37,655 nt of DNA from an uncultured Anaeromyxobacter sp. (GTDB taxonomy: Bacteria; Myxococcota; Myxococcia; Myxococcales; Anaeromyxobacteraceae), in NCBI GenBank assembly GCA_903874275.1, contig CAIQRS010000052.1:1-37655 (forward strand). Reading direction: 5' to 3'. Positions 25,306 through 33,939 of the stretch are shown here, one piece after another. Position 1 is the first letter of the stretch. Every line of letters begins with the position of its first letter. The notes below the pieces were generated by a model that saw only the letters and a list, made by a program, of their open reading frames with translations, had not been told where the DNA came from and ran no database searches. The translations under genes and the position numbers were made by a program.

Positions 25306-25346
25306 AAAAGAAGAGAGCGCCGGAACCAAAAGGTTCCGGCGCTCTC
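25306..25346 (-). terminator. Strong intrinsic terminator after the porin gene
   Basis: GAGAGCGCCGGAACC (25313-25327) and GGTTCCGGCGCTCTC (25332-25346) form a perfect 15-bp stem with an AAAA/TTTT loop. Read on the minus strand, the stem is followed by TTCTTTTG, a U-rich tract, 33 bases after the porin stop. On the plus strand it is followed by ATGATG, so it works for the minus strand. It separates porin transcription from the transporter operon. Confidence 0.92.
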
Positions 25347-25378
25347 ATGATGCGTGGCGTCAAGCCGTGCTGCCGCCG

Positions 25379-26704
25379 CTAGAACACGACCTGGGAGTTG
25401 AGGGAGAACTGACCCTGGGAGTAGTTGGTGGCGTTGTAGAAGTAGCTGGTGGACCTGGCGTACTCGGCGGAGAAGCGCCAGTTCTTGCCGGCGTAGCCGA
25501 TGAGCCCGGCGGCCCAGGTGAAGTTCTGGATGCGGGTGGAGTTGGCGGCGAGCAGGGTGCCGGCGTAGGCGGACGCCGGGCTCTGGGTGCCGCCCCAGCC
25601 GCCGTAGACCTGGAACAGGTTGGAGGGGCCGACGAGCACCTGGAACCAGCCGCCCAGCGCGGCGACGGCGGTGGTGTTGGTGATGGCGCGCGGGGTGGCC
25701 GAGGAGACCGACAGGGCGATGCCCTGGCTGGCGCCCAGCGAGCCGGGCTGGTCCCAGCCCTTGGCGCTGTAGATCGAGCCCAGGACGTTGACCATCCAGA
25801 TGTTGAGGTTCAGGTCGCCGCCGAAGATGGACGAGTTCACGTCCACGGTGGTGTCGGTGGCGAGGCTCACGAAGCGGTTCTTCTGCCAGCCGGCCCAGCC
25901 GGAGACCGTGGCCAGGGTCTTGCCGCCGGTCTTCCAGCCCAGCGCGACGCGCCCCTCGAAGGCGGGGATGCGGGAGCGGTTGCCGGCGCCCAGGTCCACG
26001 GCGGCGGTCGGCGACTCACCGACGCCGGCGGCGTTGTCCTGCGGGTTGAGCGCGGCGACCTGCACGCCGAGGACCAGGCCGTCCTTGGGGTTCAGTTCGT
26101 AGCGGGCCTCGATCATCGGGGCCCGGCCGTTGAGCGTGCCGGCCATCTGGAAGAGCGGGTTGGCGATGTAGGCGAGGGAGACCGGGCGCAGCAGCGAGAC
26201 GATGTGGTCGTCCTGGCCGAGACGCAGCGTGAACTTCGACTCCGTGCCCCAGGCCGCGTCGGCATACGCCTTGCGGAGCCGGATGGCCGGGCTGTAGAAG
26301 GCGACCGAGTTGGCGGCGGTGCTGGTGAAGCCGCCCTGGAAGTCCACCTCGACGAGCGCCGAGAGGGTGGCGCCGGTCCAGCCGGCGGTGTCGTTGAAGG
26401 ACAGGCGCGCCCCGAGCCGGGACTGCCGCACGTCGAAGAGGACGTTGCCCTCGCAGGCGGCGCCGGTGGTGCACTGGTTCGGGTACGGGTAGTTCCGGGT
26501 TCCGGCGGAGTCGTTGAAGAAGGCGTTCAGGAGGAAGAAGCCGTACGGGGTGAAGGTGACCGGCGACGGCTTCGGCGCCTCCTTCACGACGACCGTGGTG
26601 CTCTCCTTGACGACCACTTCGCTGGCGGTCGCGGACTGGGCGTGGGTTGCAGCGGGGAGCACGGCGAGCAGCGCCGCGGCTCCGAGGACGGAGATCCTTC
26701 TCAT
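25379..26704 (-). CDS. Outer-membrane beta-barrel porin
   Basis: This 441-aa protein is probably an outer-membrane porin. A Sec signal peptide (MRRISVLGAAALLAVLPAATHAQ) is followed by a short Val/Lys/Glu-rich segment with a repeated VVVKE, then alternating polar and hydrophobic strands rich in Gly, Ala and aromatic residues. The last residues are ...LNSQVVF, with the terminal Phe expected for barrel insertion by BamA. There are two cysteines, in QCTTGAACEG. The ATG at 26704 has AGGGAG eight bases upstream. It lies upstream of the liv operon in the same direction, with the terminator between them, and could admit that transporter's substrates. The exact porin family is not certain. Confidence 0.82.
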   Translation of the reverse strand: MRRISVLGAAALLAVLPAATHAQSATASEVVVKESTTVVVKEAPKPSPVTFTPYGFFLLNAFFNDSAGTRNYPYPNQCTTGAACEGNVLFDVRQSRLGARLSFNDTAGWTGATLSALVEVDFQGGFTSTAANSVAFYSPAIRLRKAYADAAWGTESKFTLRLGQDDHIVSLLRPVSLAYIANPLFQMAGTLNGRAPMIEARYELNPKDGLVLGVQVAALNPQDNAAGVGESPTAAVDLGAGNRSRIPAFEGRVALGWKTGGKTLATVSGWAGWQKNRFVSLATDTTVDVNSSIFGGDLNLNIWMVNVLGSIYSAKGWDQPGSLGASQGIALSVSSATPRAITNTTAVAALGGWFQVLVGPSNLFQVYGGWGGTQSPASAYAGTLLAANSTRIQNFTWAAGLIGYAGKNWRFSAEYARSTSYFYNATNYSQGQFSLNSQVVF

Positions 26705-26777
26705 CTGTATGACTCCCTCTGGGCGGGCATGGGGGGGGCCCGGAATGGCCTCGGCGGAGGCCGTTGTCTTCCATTCT

Positions 26778-29171
26778 TCAACGGCGGAAGGCGCACACCG
26801 TAACTGCATCGCCCCCCTCTTGTGGATCCCCCCTTCGAAATGCACCCACATAGGGTGACTCTTTAAGGTGGGCTCGGAGGGCTTCCTTGAGGGCGCCGGT
26901 CCCGTGCCCGTGGAGGATCAGGGCATCCACGGCACCCTCGGCGAACTGCCGGTCGAGGAAGGCGTCCACCTCGCGGAGGAGGTCGTCCACCCGCATCCCG
27001 CGCACGTCGAGCCGGCGAGACCCGACGCTGAGTGCCGCCGGCCGCGCGTCCTCCGCGGCACGGAGCCGATCCTCGCGGGCACGGGCCAGGTTCGCCCCCT
27101 TCGCCTTCCCCCGGAGCGGGAGCAGGTCGGCGACGGGGCGCCGGACCCGCAGGCCTCCGAGCCTGACCACCGCCTCGTCACCCGACACCTGGAGCACCTC
27201 GCCCTCCTGTCCGAGCGACGCGACGCGCACCCGAAGTCCGGGTGCGATCGCCGCCCCGGGCACGCTCTCGGGAGCGGCGGCGGCCTGCGACACCGCCACG
27301 CGCGAGGCCTTCGCGAGCGACTCCGACCACTCCTCGAGCTGCCGGGATGCCTCGCTGGCCTTCCTCACCGTGGGGGCGGAGTGGAGCCCGGCGAGCACCT
27401 TGCGGACCTCCTCGCGCGCGCTCTCCACCTCGTCGGCCAGGGACTCCGCGACCCGCGCCGACGCCTCCTTCTCGGCGCGGAATGCCGCCTCCTCGCGCCG
27501 GGCCGCCTCCTCCTCCCTCCGGCGCGCCGCCGCGGCGTCCCGTTCGAGCCCCGCCCGCTGGGCCTCGAGCCGCGCCCGCTCCTCGGAGAGCGCGCGCAGG
27601 GCCTCGCCGAGCGCCCCGCCCCGGCCGGAGAGGGAGGCCCGCGCCCGGGCGAGGATCGACTCCGGCAGGCCCACCCGGCGCGCCACCTCGATGGCCGACG
27701 AGCTCCCCGGGCTGCCCAGGTGCAGCTGGAAGGTGGGGGCGAGCCGCTCGGGATCGAAGCCGACCCGGGCGTTGGCGAAGCGCGGATCGGAGAGGGCCAG
27801 CGCCTTCAGCTCGTCGAGGTGGGTGGTGATGAGCACGGTGGCGCCCCGGTCGAGCAGGTCCTCGAGGAGGGCCGCGGCCAGCGCGGCGCCCTCGCGCGGG
27901 TCGGTGTCGGCCGCGATCTCGTCCACCAGGACGAGCGTGGCCGGGCCGGCCCCCGCGCCGATGTCGCGCACGGCGGTCAGGTGGGCCGTGAAGGTGGAGA
28001 GGTCGCGGGACAGGTCGCCGTGCTCCTCGACGGCGGCGCGGACCGATCCGTAGAAGGGGAGGCGGGACCCCCGCCCGGCCGCGATGGGGAGCCCCGCCTC
28101 GAGCATGAGCGCGGAGAGGCCAACGGCGGTGATGGCGACGGTCTTGCCGCCGCCGTTCGGGCCGGAGACGACGAGCGCCCGGCCTGGAGGCTCGAGCCGG
28201 AGGTCGCTCGACACCACCTTCTTGTCCTGAAGGACGAGGATGGGATGGCGCAGGTCGCGGAGCCAGATGCCGTCGGCCGGGGTCACCACCTCCGGGGCCG
28301 AGGCGTCCAGGTCGGAGGCGAGCAGCGCCTGCCCCTCGAGCAGGTCGAGCGCCGAGAGGGTGTCGAGGTCGCGGGAAAGGTCGGCGGAGCGGGCCGTCAC
28401 CCCCTCGGAGAGCTCGCGCAGGATCCGCTCCTCCTCCTCGGCGGCCATGGCGTTCGCGATGGCGAGCTCGTTTCCCATCTCCACCATGCCGTCGGGCTCG
28501 ACGAAGAGCGTCTGTCCAGACTGGGAGGCGTTGTGGACGATGCCCGGGACGGCGGACCGGGAGCTCGCCAGCACCGGGAGCACGTAGCGATCGTTGCGGA
28601 TGGTGAAGTACCCGTCGCGCAGGTGGCGGGAGACCGTCTCGTCGCCGAGCATCGACTCGACCGCTCCCTTCATGGCCCGGTGCAGCCCCCGGGCCCGGTC
28701 GCGCAGGCGCGAGAGTTCCGGGCTGGCCCGCTCGGAGATGGCCCCCGAGGGCTCGATGGCCGCCTCGATGCGGTCGGCCAGCCGCCCGGCGTCCGAGAGC
28801 GACGAAGCCAGGGACCAGAGCCGGGGCAGGTCGGTCTCCCGCGCCGAGAGCACGGCCCGGGTGCGCGCCGCCGACCGGGCCAGCACCGCGATGTCGCGCA
28901 GGGCGAGCGGCTCGAGGACACCGCCCTTGGCGGCGCGCTCGAGACCCGCGGCGGGGTCGCCGGGCGCGGCGATGGGCAGCGAGGTCCGGGACTCGGCGAG
29001 CGCCCTGGCCTCGGCGAGCCGGGCCAGCGCCTCCCGGACCTCGGCGGGCGAGTCGAGGAAGGGGAGGGCCGCGGCCCGTGCCTTGCCACCCGCCGTCCGG
29101 CAGCGCCCGGCCACGGCCTCGAGGATGCGCGGCCAGCCCAGCTCCTCCAGCGTTCGCGGGTGGGCGATCAC
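26778..29171 (-). CDS. mutS2: Endonuclease MutS2
   Basis: This 797-aa MutS2 has the MutS core and clamp region (HLRDGYFTIRNDRYVLPV), the ATPase with Walker A GPNGGGKT near residue 336 and Walker B LVLVDEIAADTDP, a long Arg/Glu/Ala coiled coil (about 535-640), and a C-terminal Smr nuclease domain with LDVRGM near 719 and LHGHGTGAL near 757. It lacks the mismatch-recognition domain of MutS. Known roles are suppression of recombination and, in some bacteria, rescue of collided ribosomes. The GTG at 29171 is chosen because it overlaps the stop of the upstream membrane-protein gene and starts at the conserved TLEELGWPRILEAVA region. Length is normal. Confidence 0.95.
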   Translation of the reverse strand: MIAHPRTLEELGWPRILEAVAGRCRTAGGKARAAALPFLDSPAEVREALARLAEARALAESRTSLPIAAPGDPAAGLERAAKGGVLEPLALRDIAVLARSAARTRAVLSARETDLPRLWSLASSLSDAGRLADRIEAAIEPSGAISERASPELSRLRDRARGLHRAMKGAVESMLGDETVSRHLRDGYFTIRNDRYVLPVLASSRSAVPGIVHNASQSGQTLFVEPDGMVEMGNELAIANAMAAEEEERILRELSEGVTARSADLSRDLDTLSALDLLEGQALLASDLDASAPEVVTPADGIWLRDLRHPILVLQDKKVVSSDLRLEPPGRALVVSGPNGGGKTVAITAVGLSALMLEAGLPIAAGRGSRLPFYGSVRAAVEEHGDLSRDLSTFTAHLTAVRDIGAGAGPATLVLVDEIAADTDPREGAALAAALLEDLLDRGATVLITTHLDELKALALSDPRFANARVGFDPERLAPTFQLHLGSPGSSSAIEVARRVGLPESILARARASLSGRGGALGEALRALSEERARLEAQRAGLERDAAAARRREEEAARREEAAFRAEKEASARVAESLADEVESAREEVRKVLAGLHSAPTVRKASEASRQLEEWSESLAKASRVAVSQAAAAPESVPGAAIAPGLRVRVASLGQEGEVLQVSGDEAVVRLGGLRVRRPVADLLPLRGKAKGANLARAREDRLRAAEDARPAALSVGSRRLDVRGMRVDDLLREVDAFLDRQFAEGAVDALILHGHGTGALKEALRAHLKESPYVGAFRRGDPQEGGDAVTVCAFRR

Positions 29172-29596
29172 CGCTGCTCCGCGGGCGGCCCCTGCTGCCG
29201 GGCCAGCAGCCAGGCGACGGCGAGGCTGCGCGGGACGCCCCCGGCGAGCGACCAGGCGATCACGCCCGCCGGGGCATCGAGCCACACCCAGGCCATCAGC
29301 CCCTCGGAGAGGAACCAGAAGCCGAGGAGCCAGGTGGCGAGCGCGCGCACCCGCCCGGGCGTGCCGGGCGGGACGAGCGAAAGCACGAGGAGCGCGATGG
29401 CGGCGAGCACCGCCGAGGTCACCGGGGCGAGCACCGCGGGCGAGACCATCTGGCGGATGGCCTCCGGCATGTAGGCGTGGAGGAGGTGGGGAGGCGCGAG
29501 CGGAGGCACCACCCAGGAGAGGGCGTCGAAGGCGAGGTTCTCACCCCACGCTCCCAGGAAGAGGGCGATGCCCCCCGATCTCCATCCCTTCGCCAT
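29168..29596 (-). CDS. Small four-helix membrane protein of unknown function
   Basis: This 142-aa protein has about four hydrophobic segments (residues about 8-30, 52-76, 85-106 and 112-132) and no motif I recognise. It begins MAKGWRSGGIALFLGAWGEN and ends in a short polar tail (ARQQGPPAEQR). The ATG at 29596 is chosen because hydrophobic sequence begins right after it; the open frame upstream is Arg/Ser-rich and antisense to the muramidase gene. Its TGA overlaps the mutS2 GTG, which argues that it is translated. Confidence 0.65.
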   Translation of the reverse strand: MAKGWRSGGIALFLGAWGENLAFDALSWVVPPLAPPHLLHAYMPEAIRQMVSPAVLAPVTSAVLAAIALLVLSLVPPGTPGRVRALATWLLGFWFLSEGLMAWVWLDAPAGVIAWSLAGGVPRSLAVAWLLARQQGPPAEQR

Positions 29597-29675
29597 GCGC
29601 CTCTCGCACCCCCCGAGGCGCCGGAGTCTGCCACAGGTCGCCGTTTCCGTGGGAAGGGCGGGTAGGATGGCGGCC

Positions 29676-30875
29676 ATGGCACGGAAGCGGACGGCAGAGG
29701 TGCTCCCCGGGCTCGAGGTCCTGGCCCGTCGCCGGTTCGCGCCCCTGCGCGGCCTCCGGGTGGGGCTGGTGTGCAATCCCACCGCGGTGGACCGGCGGCT
29801 CCGCCACGCCGCCGACGTGCTCTCGGCGGCCCCCGGGGTGCGCCTCTCCGCGCTCTTCGGGCCGGAGCACGGCGTCCGCGGCGACGTGCAGTACATGGCG
29901 GCGGTGGGCCATGAGCGGGACCGGGTCACCGGGCTCCCCGTTCACTCCTTGTATGGGTCGTCGCCCGAGTCGCTGCGCCCGGGGCGCTCTCTCCTGGAGG
30001 GGCTCGACGCGCTGGTCTTCGACGTCCAGGACGTGGGCGCCCGTTGCTACACCTACCAGGCCACCATGATGCTCTGCATGGAGGCCGCAGCCGAGGCCGG
30101 GCTGCGCTTCGTGGTGCTCGACCGGCCCAACCCCATCGGCGGCCGGGAGGTGGAGGGGCCGGCGCTGCGCCCGGGGTTCCAGAGCTTCTGCGGCATGCAC
30201 GACCTGGCCGTCCGGCACGGCATGACGGTGGGCGAGCTGGCGGCGCTCTTTCGCGCGGAGCGGGGGCTCGACCTCGACCTCGAGGTGGTCCCCTGCGAGG
30301 GCTGGAGGCGCCGCCGCAGCTTCGCGGAGACCGGGCTGCCCTGGGTGCTCCCGTCGCCCAACATGCCCACCCCGGACGCCGCGCTGGTCTACCCGGGGAT
30401 GTGCCTTCTCGAGGGGACGAACCTCTCGGAGGGGCGAGGCACGACGCGCCCCTTCCACCTGCTCGGCGCCCCCTGGCTCGACGGGGGGCAGCTGGCCCGC
30501 GATCTCGAGGCGGAGCGGTTGCCCGGTGTCCGCTTCCGCGCCGCTGGCTTCACGCCCACCTGGGACAAGCACCAGGGGCGGCTCTGCCACGGCGTCGAGC
30601 TGCACGTCCACGACCCGGTGGCCTTCCGCCCGTTCCGCACCGGGCTGGCCTGCGTGGCGGTGGCGCGGGCCCAGGACCCGGACCGCTTCGCCTGGCGCAC
30701 CGAGCCCTACGAGTTCGTCACCGGAGTCCCCGCCTTCGACCTCCTGTGCGGGTCGGACCGGGAGCGACGCGCCATCGAGGCCGGTGGCGGCTGGCGCGAG
30801 CTGGCCCGGGGCTTCGCAGGGGAGGAGCGTGCCTTCGCCCGGCGGCGGGCGCGGTTCCTCCGCTACGCGGACTGA
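29676..30875 (+). CDS. namZ: DUF1343 protein, exo-beta-N-acetylmuramidase NamZ-like
   Basis: This 399-aa protein belongs to DUF1343, whose characterised member NamZ removes terminal N-acetylmuramic acid from peptidoglycan fragments (recalled). Hallmarks are LFGPEHGVRGD, HSLYGSSPESLRP, LVFDVQDVGARCYTY, LDRPNPIGG, WVLPSPNMPTPD and EGTNLSEGRGTTRPF, with FTPTWDKHQG later. The ATG at 29676 has AGGA eight bases upstream; an ATG nine bases earlier is too close to it. There is no signal peptide from any possible start, so the protein appears cytosolic, unlike exported NamZ. It precedes nadD by 14 bases. Confidence 0.9.
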   Translation: MARKRTAEVLPGLEVLARRRFAPLRGLRVGLVCNPTAVDRRLRHAADVLSAAPGVRLSALFGPEHGVRGDVQYMAAVGHERDRVTGLPVHSLYGSSPESLRPGRSLLEGLDALVFDVQDVGARCYTYQATMMLCMEAAAEAGLRFVVLDRPNPIGGREVEGPALRPGFQSFCGMHDLAVRHGMTVGELAALFRAERGLDLDLEVVPCEGWRRRRSFAETGLPWVLPSPNMPTPDAALVYPGMCLLEGTNLSEGRGTTRPFHLLGAPWLDGGQLARDLEAERLPGVRFRAAGFTPTWDKHQGRLCHGVELHVHDPVAFRPFRTGLACVAVARAQDPDRFAWRTEPYEFVTGVPAFDLLCGSDRERRAIEAGGGWRELARGFAGEERAFARRRARFLRYAD

Positions 30876-30889
30876 GGCAGGATGGCCCC

Positions 30890-31444
30890 ATGAGACAGAC
30901 GGCGATCCTGGGCGGCTCGTTCAACCCGCCGCACGTTGCCCACGTGATGGCCGCCTACTGGACCCTGGCCACGCAGGGGGTCTCGGAGGTCTGGATGCTG
31001 CCCAGCTTCCGCCACCCGTTCGGGAAGTTGCTCGCGCCCTTCGAGGACCGGGTGCGCATGTGCGAGCTGGCGGCGGCGCCCCTGCGCGGACTCCACGTCT
31101 GCACCGCCGAGGCCGACCTGGCCGACGACCCGCTGGTGGGAAAGACCGCCCGCACCCTCGAGTACCTGGTGGAGAAGCACCCGGACCGGCAGTTCACGCT
31201 GGTGGTGGGCGCCGACATCGTGGCCGACACGCCCAAGTGGTACCGCTTCGACCGGGTGCGGGAGCTGGCCCGGGTCATCGTGGTGGGGCGGGCCGGGGAG
31301 GTCGCCTTCGCCGACGGGCCGGCGCTTCCCGGGGTGTCATCCACCGAGGTGCGGGAGCGGCTCTCCCGGGGCGACGACGTCGCGGCGCTCGTGCCCACGC
31401 GGGTGCTCGCCTACATCCGGGAGCGCGGACTTTACCAAGAGTGA
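30890..31444 (+). CDS. nadD: Nicotinate-nucleotide adenylyltransferase
   Basis: This 184-aa cytosolic enzyme adenylates nicotinic acid mononucleotide in NAD synthesis. The nucleotidyltransferase motif GGSFNPPHVAH lies at residues 8-18 and the second motif SSTEVRERL near 150. LVVGADIVADTPKWYRF fits the substrate region of NadD. It is slightly shorter than average. The ATG at 30890 follows AGGA by about seven bases. It converges with the Clp-type gene, with 12 bases between stops and no visible terminator. Confidence 0.93.
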   Translation: MRQTAILGGSFNPPHVAHVMAAYWTLATQGVSEVWMLPSFRHPFGKLLAPFEDRVRMCELAAAPLRGLHVCTAEADLADDPLVGKTARTLEYLVEKHPDRQFTLVVGADIVADTPKWYRFDRVRELARVIVVGRAGEVAFADGPALPGVSSTEVRERLSRGDDVAALVPTRVLAYIRERGLYQE

Positions 31445-31456
31445 ATCCAGGCGCGG

Positions 31457-33862
31457 TCAGCCGATGCGCCGGAAGGCCAGTGCCCCCGACTCGACCGTCA
31501 CCTCCAGCTCGTCGCCGGGGACCAGTTCGCCGCCCAGGATGCGCTCGGCGATGGGCCCCTCGACCAGGCGCTGGACGGCGCCGCGCATGGGGCGGGCGCC
31601 CAGGGACGGGTCGAACCCGCCGTTCACGAGCAGGTGCTCCACCACGTCGTCGCCGGCGAAGAAGCGGATGCGCCGCTCGGCGGCCAGCCGCTCCGAGGAC
31701 TGGCGCAGGAGCAGCGACGCGACGTGGGCCAGGTCGTCGCGGGAGAGGGCCGGGAAGACCAGCCTCTCGTCGAGCCGGTTCCAGAGCTCCGGGGGGAGCG
31801 CGGCGCGGGCCGCCTGGCTGGCGCGGTCCTCGCGGGTCGGGCCGGTCTCGGCGCCGGCGAAGCCCATCACGCCGGACGAGGTGCGGGTGGCCTCGAAGCC
31901 GCCCAGGTTGGTGGTGAGGACGACCACGGTGGAGGAGAAGTCCACCTGGCGGCCGCGCCCGTCGGTGAGCCGCCCTTCCTCGAGGACCTGGAGCAGGAGC
32001 AGGAGGACGTCGCGGTGGGCCTTGTCGATCTCGTCGAGGACCACGACGCTGGCCGGCCGGCGCCGGACGGCGTCGGTGAGCTGGCCCCCCTCGCCGTAGC
32101 CGACGTAACCGGGGGCGGCGCCCACGAGCCGCGCCACCCCGGTGGGCTCGCTGCACTCGCTCATGTCGAGCCGGACCAGGGCCTGGTCGTTGCCGAAGAG
32201 CGCGTCGGCCAGCGCCCGGGCCAGCTCGGTCTTGCCCACCCCGGTGGGGCCGAGGAAGAGGAAGCTGCCCATGGGGCGGCGGGAGGCGAATCCGGCGTAG
32301 TTGCGCCGCAGCACGCGCGCCACCCGGGCGATGGTCTCGGGGTGGCCGACGATCCGCTGGGAGAGGGCCTCCTCCAGGCCGAGGAGCCGGTCGCGGTCGC
32401 CGGAGAGGAGGCGCGACTCGGGGATGCCCGCCATCTGGGCCACCACCCGGGCCACGTCGGCGGCGGCGACGGCCGAGGCGCCCTGGCGCCGGGCGCGGGA
32501 ACCGGCCAGGTCCATGGCGGCCACCGCCTTGTCGGGGAGGAAGCGGTCGCGCACGTAGCGCGAGGTGAGGGCCGCGGCGGCCTCGACGGCCTCGGGTGCG
32601 AAGCGCACGGCGTGGTGCTGCTCGTAGCGCGGAAGGATTCCCTCGAGGATGCGGACGGTGTCGGGAACCGACGGCTCGCGCACCAGGACCGGCGTGAAGC
32701 GGCGCTCCAGCGCCGGATCCCGTTCGATGTGCTTGCGGTACTCGTCGTGGGTGGTGGCGCCGATGCAGGGGAACTCGCCGCGGGCCAGGCCGGCCTTGAG
32801 CTCGTTGGCGGCGTCCTGCGGCCCCTCGCCGGTGGAGCCGGCGCCCATGACCGTGTGCACCTCGTCGATGAAGACCACCACGCGCCCCTCGGCGCGCCGC
32901 ACCTCGTCCTGGATCCCGCGCAGCTTCTCGGAGAAGGAGCCACGCAGCTGCGTGCCCGAGAGCACGCTGGCCATGTCCAGCTCGACGAGGACTCGCGGTG
33001 AACTCTGGGCGAGCAGCCGCTGGGCCACGCCCTCGACGATGGCGGTCTTGCCCACCCCGGCCTCGCCGACCAGGAGCGGGTTGTTGGTGCGCCGCTTCCC
33101 GAGCACGTCGAGGGTCTGCTCCACCTCGACCTCGCGCCCCACCAGCGGGTCGAGCCGTCCGGCCGCGGCCAGCTCGGTCAGGTTGCGCCCCAGCTGGGAG
33201 AGCCAGGGGAAGTCGGCGGGGTCGAGCGCGTGGGCCGGACGGGTGCGCGAGGGGCTCGTGGCAGGGGCGGTGAATGCAGCCCGCGAGGGCGGCCGCGGCG
33301 AGAGGTCGAGCGCCCCGGCGCCGGTCTCCGGCTCGTCGTCGTCGATCGGCTCTCCCTCGAGGTCCATGTCCCCGGGCTCGACGCGCGGGGCGGAGGGCCG
33401 TCGCGGGGAGGGGGCGGGGGCACGGGTGGCGGGCTGGGGCACGCGCCGCAGCCGCCGGGGCATGCCGGCCGTGTAGTAGGAGAGGGCGACGTTCCGCAGG
33501 GCGGCCAGCTCGAGACCGCAGGCGGAGAGCAGCTGGTGGGCCGAGCACTGGCGCACCCGGGTCATGGCGATGAGGAGGTGGATGCAGTCGGTCTCGTCGG
33601 CCCGCAGCCCCTCGGCCACCTGGCGGGCCCGGTCGCGCAGGTCGCGCTCGAGCCCCTCGGGCTCCTCGGGCGCGCCCGGCATGGCGAGCAGGATCCGGTC
33701 CTCGTCCACGCCCCGCTCGCGGAGCAGCATCTCGGCCCGGTTGGGCACCACGAAGAATGCCAGGAGGAGGTGGGCGCTGGTGAGGCGCTGGTTCACGTTG
33801 CGTGCGATGTCGCCCGCCTCCGAGAGGACCTGGGCGAGCTCCATCGACTCGATGACGGCCAT
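31457..33862 (-). CDS. ClpA/ClpC-like double AAA+ unfoldase
   Basis: This 801-aa Hsp100 ATPase probably feeds proteins to ClpP. The Clp N domain occupies about residues 1-130. A Pro/Ser/Ala and then acidic linker (about 131-215) is unusually long. The first ATPase has GEAGVGKT (near 265) and VVFIDEVHT; the second has GPTGVGKT (near 537) and VVVLDEIDKA, with the arginine finger region NRLDERLVF. No ClpB-type or ClpC-type middle coiled coil is inserted, so the layout is like ClpA. VMGF lies in the loop where ClpC has VGF and ClpA has IGL, suggesting ClpP binding. No ClpP or ClpS gene adjoins. An alternative start is Met7. Confidence 0.9.
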   Translation of the reverse strand: MAVIESMELAQVLSEAGDIARNVNQRLTSAHLLLAFFVVPNRAEMLLRERGVDEDRILLAMPGAPEEPEGLERDLRDRARQVAEGLRADETDCIHLLIAMTRVRQCSAHQLLSACGLELAALRNVALSYYTAGMPRRLRRVPQPATRAPAPSPRRPSAPRVEPGDMDLEGEPIDDDEPETGAGALDLSPRPPSRAAFTAPATSPSRTRPAHALDPADFPWLSQLGRNLTELAAAGRLDPLVGREVEVEQTLDVLGKRRTNNPLLVGEAGVGKTAIVEGVAQRLLAQSSPRVLVELDMASVLSGTQLRGSFSEKLRGIQDEVRRAEGRVVVFIDEVHTVMGAGSTGEGPQDAANELKAGLARGEFPCIGATTHDEYRKHIERDPALERRFTPVLVREPSVPDTVRILEGILPRYEQHHAVRFAPEAVEAAAALTSRYVRDRFLPDKAVAAMDLAGSRARRQGASAVAAADVARVVAQMAGIPESRLLSGDRDRLLGLEEALSQRIVGHPETIARVARVLRRNYAGFASRRPMGSFLFLGPTGVGKTELARALADALFGNDQALVRLDMSECSEPTGVARLVGAAPGYVGYGEGGQLTDAVRRRPASVVVLDEIDKAHRDVLLLLLQVLEEGRLTDGRGRQVDFSSTVVVLTTNLGGFEATRTSSGVMGFAGAETGPTREDRASQAARAALPPELWNRLDERLVFPALSRDDLAHVASLLLRQSSERLAAERRIRFFAGDDVVEHLLVNGGFDPSLGARPMRGAVQRLVEGPIAERILGGELVPGDELEVTVESGALAFRRIG

Positions 33863-33868
33863 TGGCCA

Positions 33869-33916
33869 GCACGATGCGATATCGTGCGGATCCGGTCAAT
33901 TATTCGGCGGATCCGG
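33869..33916. promoter_or_regulatory. Repeat-rich leader of the Clp-type gene, possible operator
   Basis: This 48-base leader contains two copies of GCGGATCCGG (33886-33895 and 33907-33916), exactly 21 bases apart, each containing the palindrome CGGATCCG, with an AT-rich spacer. Nearer the gene, GCACGAT and ATCGTGC (33869-33887) form a 7-bp inverted repeat. A TTGACC lies on the minus strand at 33899-33894, but no convincing -10 follows at the right distance. The repeats are visible; a regulator site for a stress ATPase is only a suggestion. Confidence 0.4.
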
Positions 33917-33939
33917 GCGGTCCGGCGTCGCCGCGGCGG

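Noticed and set aside
25211-25363. Upstream extension of the binding protein to 434 codons
   Set aside because: The extra 51 residues are basic and would bury the signal peptide. The ATG at 25210 has a good ribosome site, and the extension would cross the terminator stem.
26747-26762. GGCCTC-GGCG-GAGGCC palindrome between mutS2 and the porin as a terminator
   Set aside because: The stem is only 6 bp and is followed by GC-rich sequence, not a U-run.
26843-26857. CACCC-ACATA-GGGTG inverted repeat upstream of the porin as an operator
   Set aside because: It encodes a conserved part of the MutS2 Smr domain (ESPYVGAF), so coding constraint explains it.
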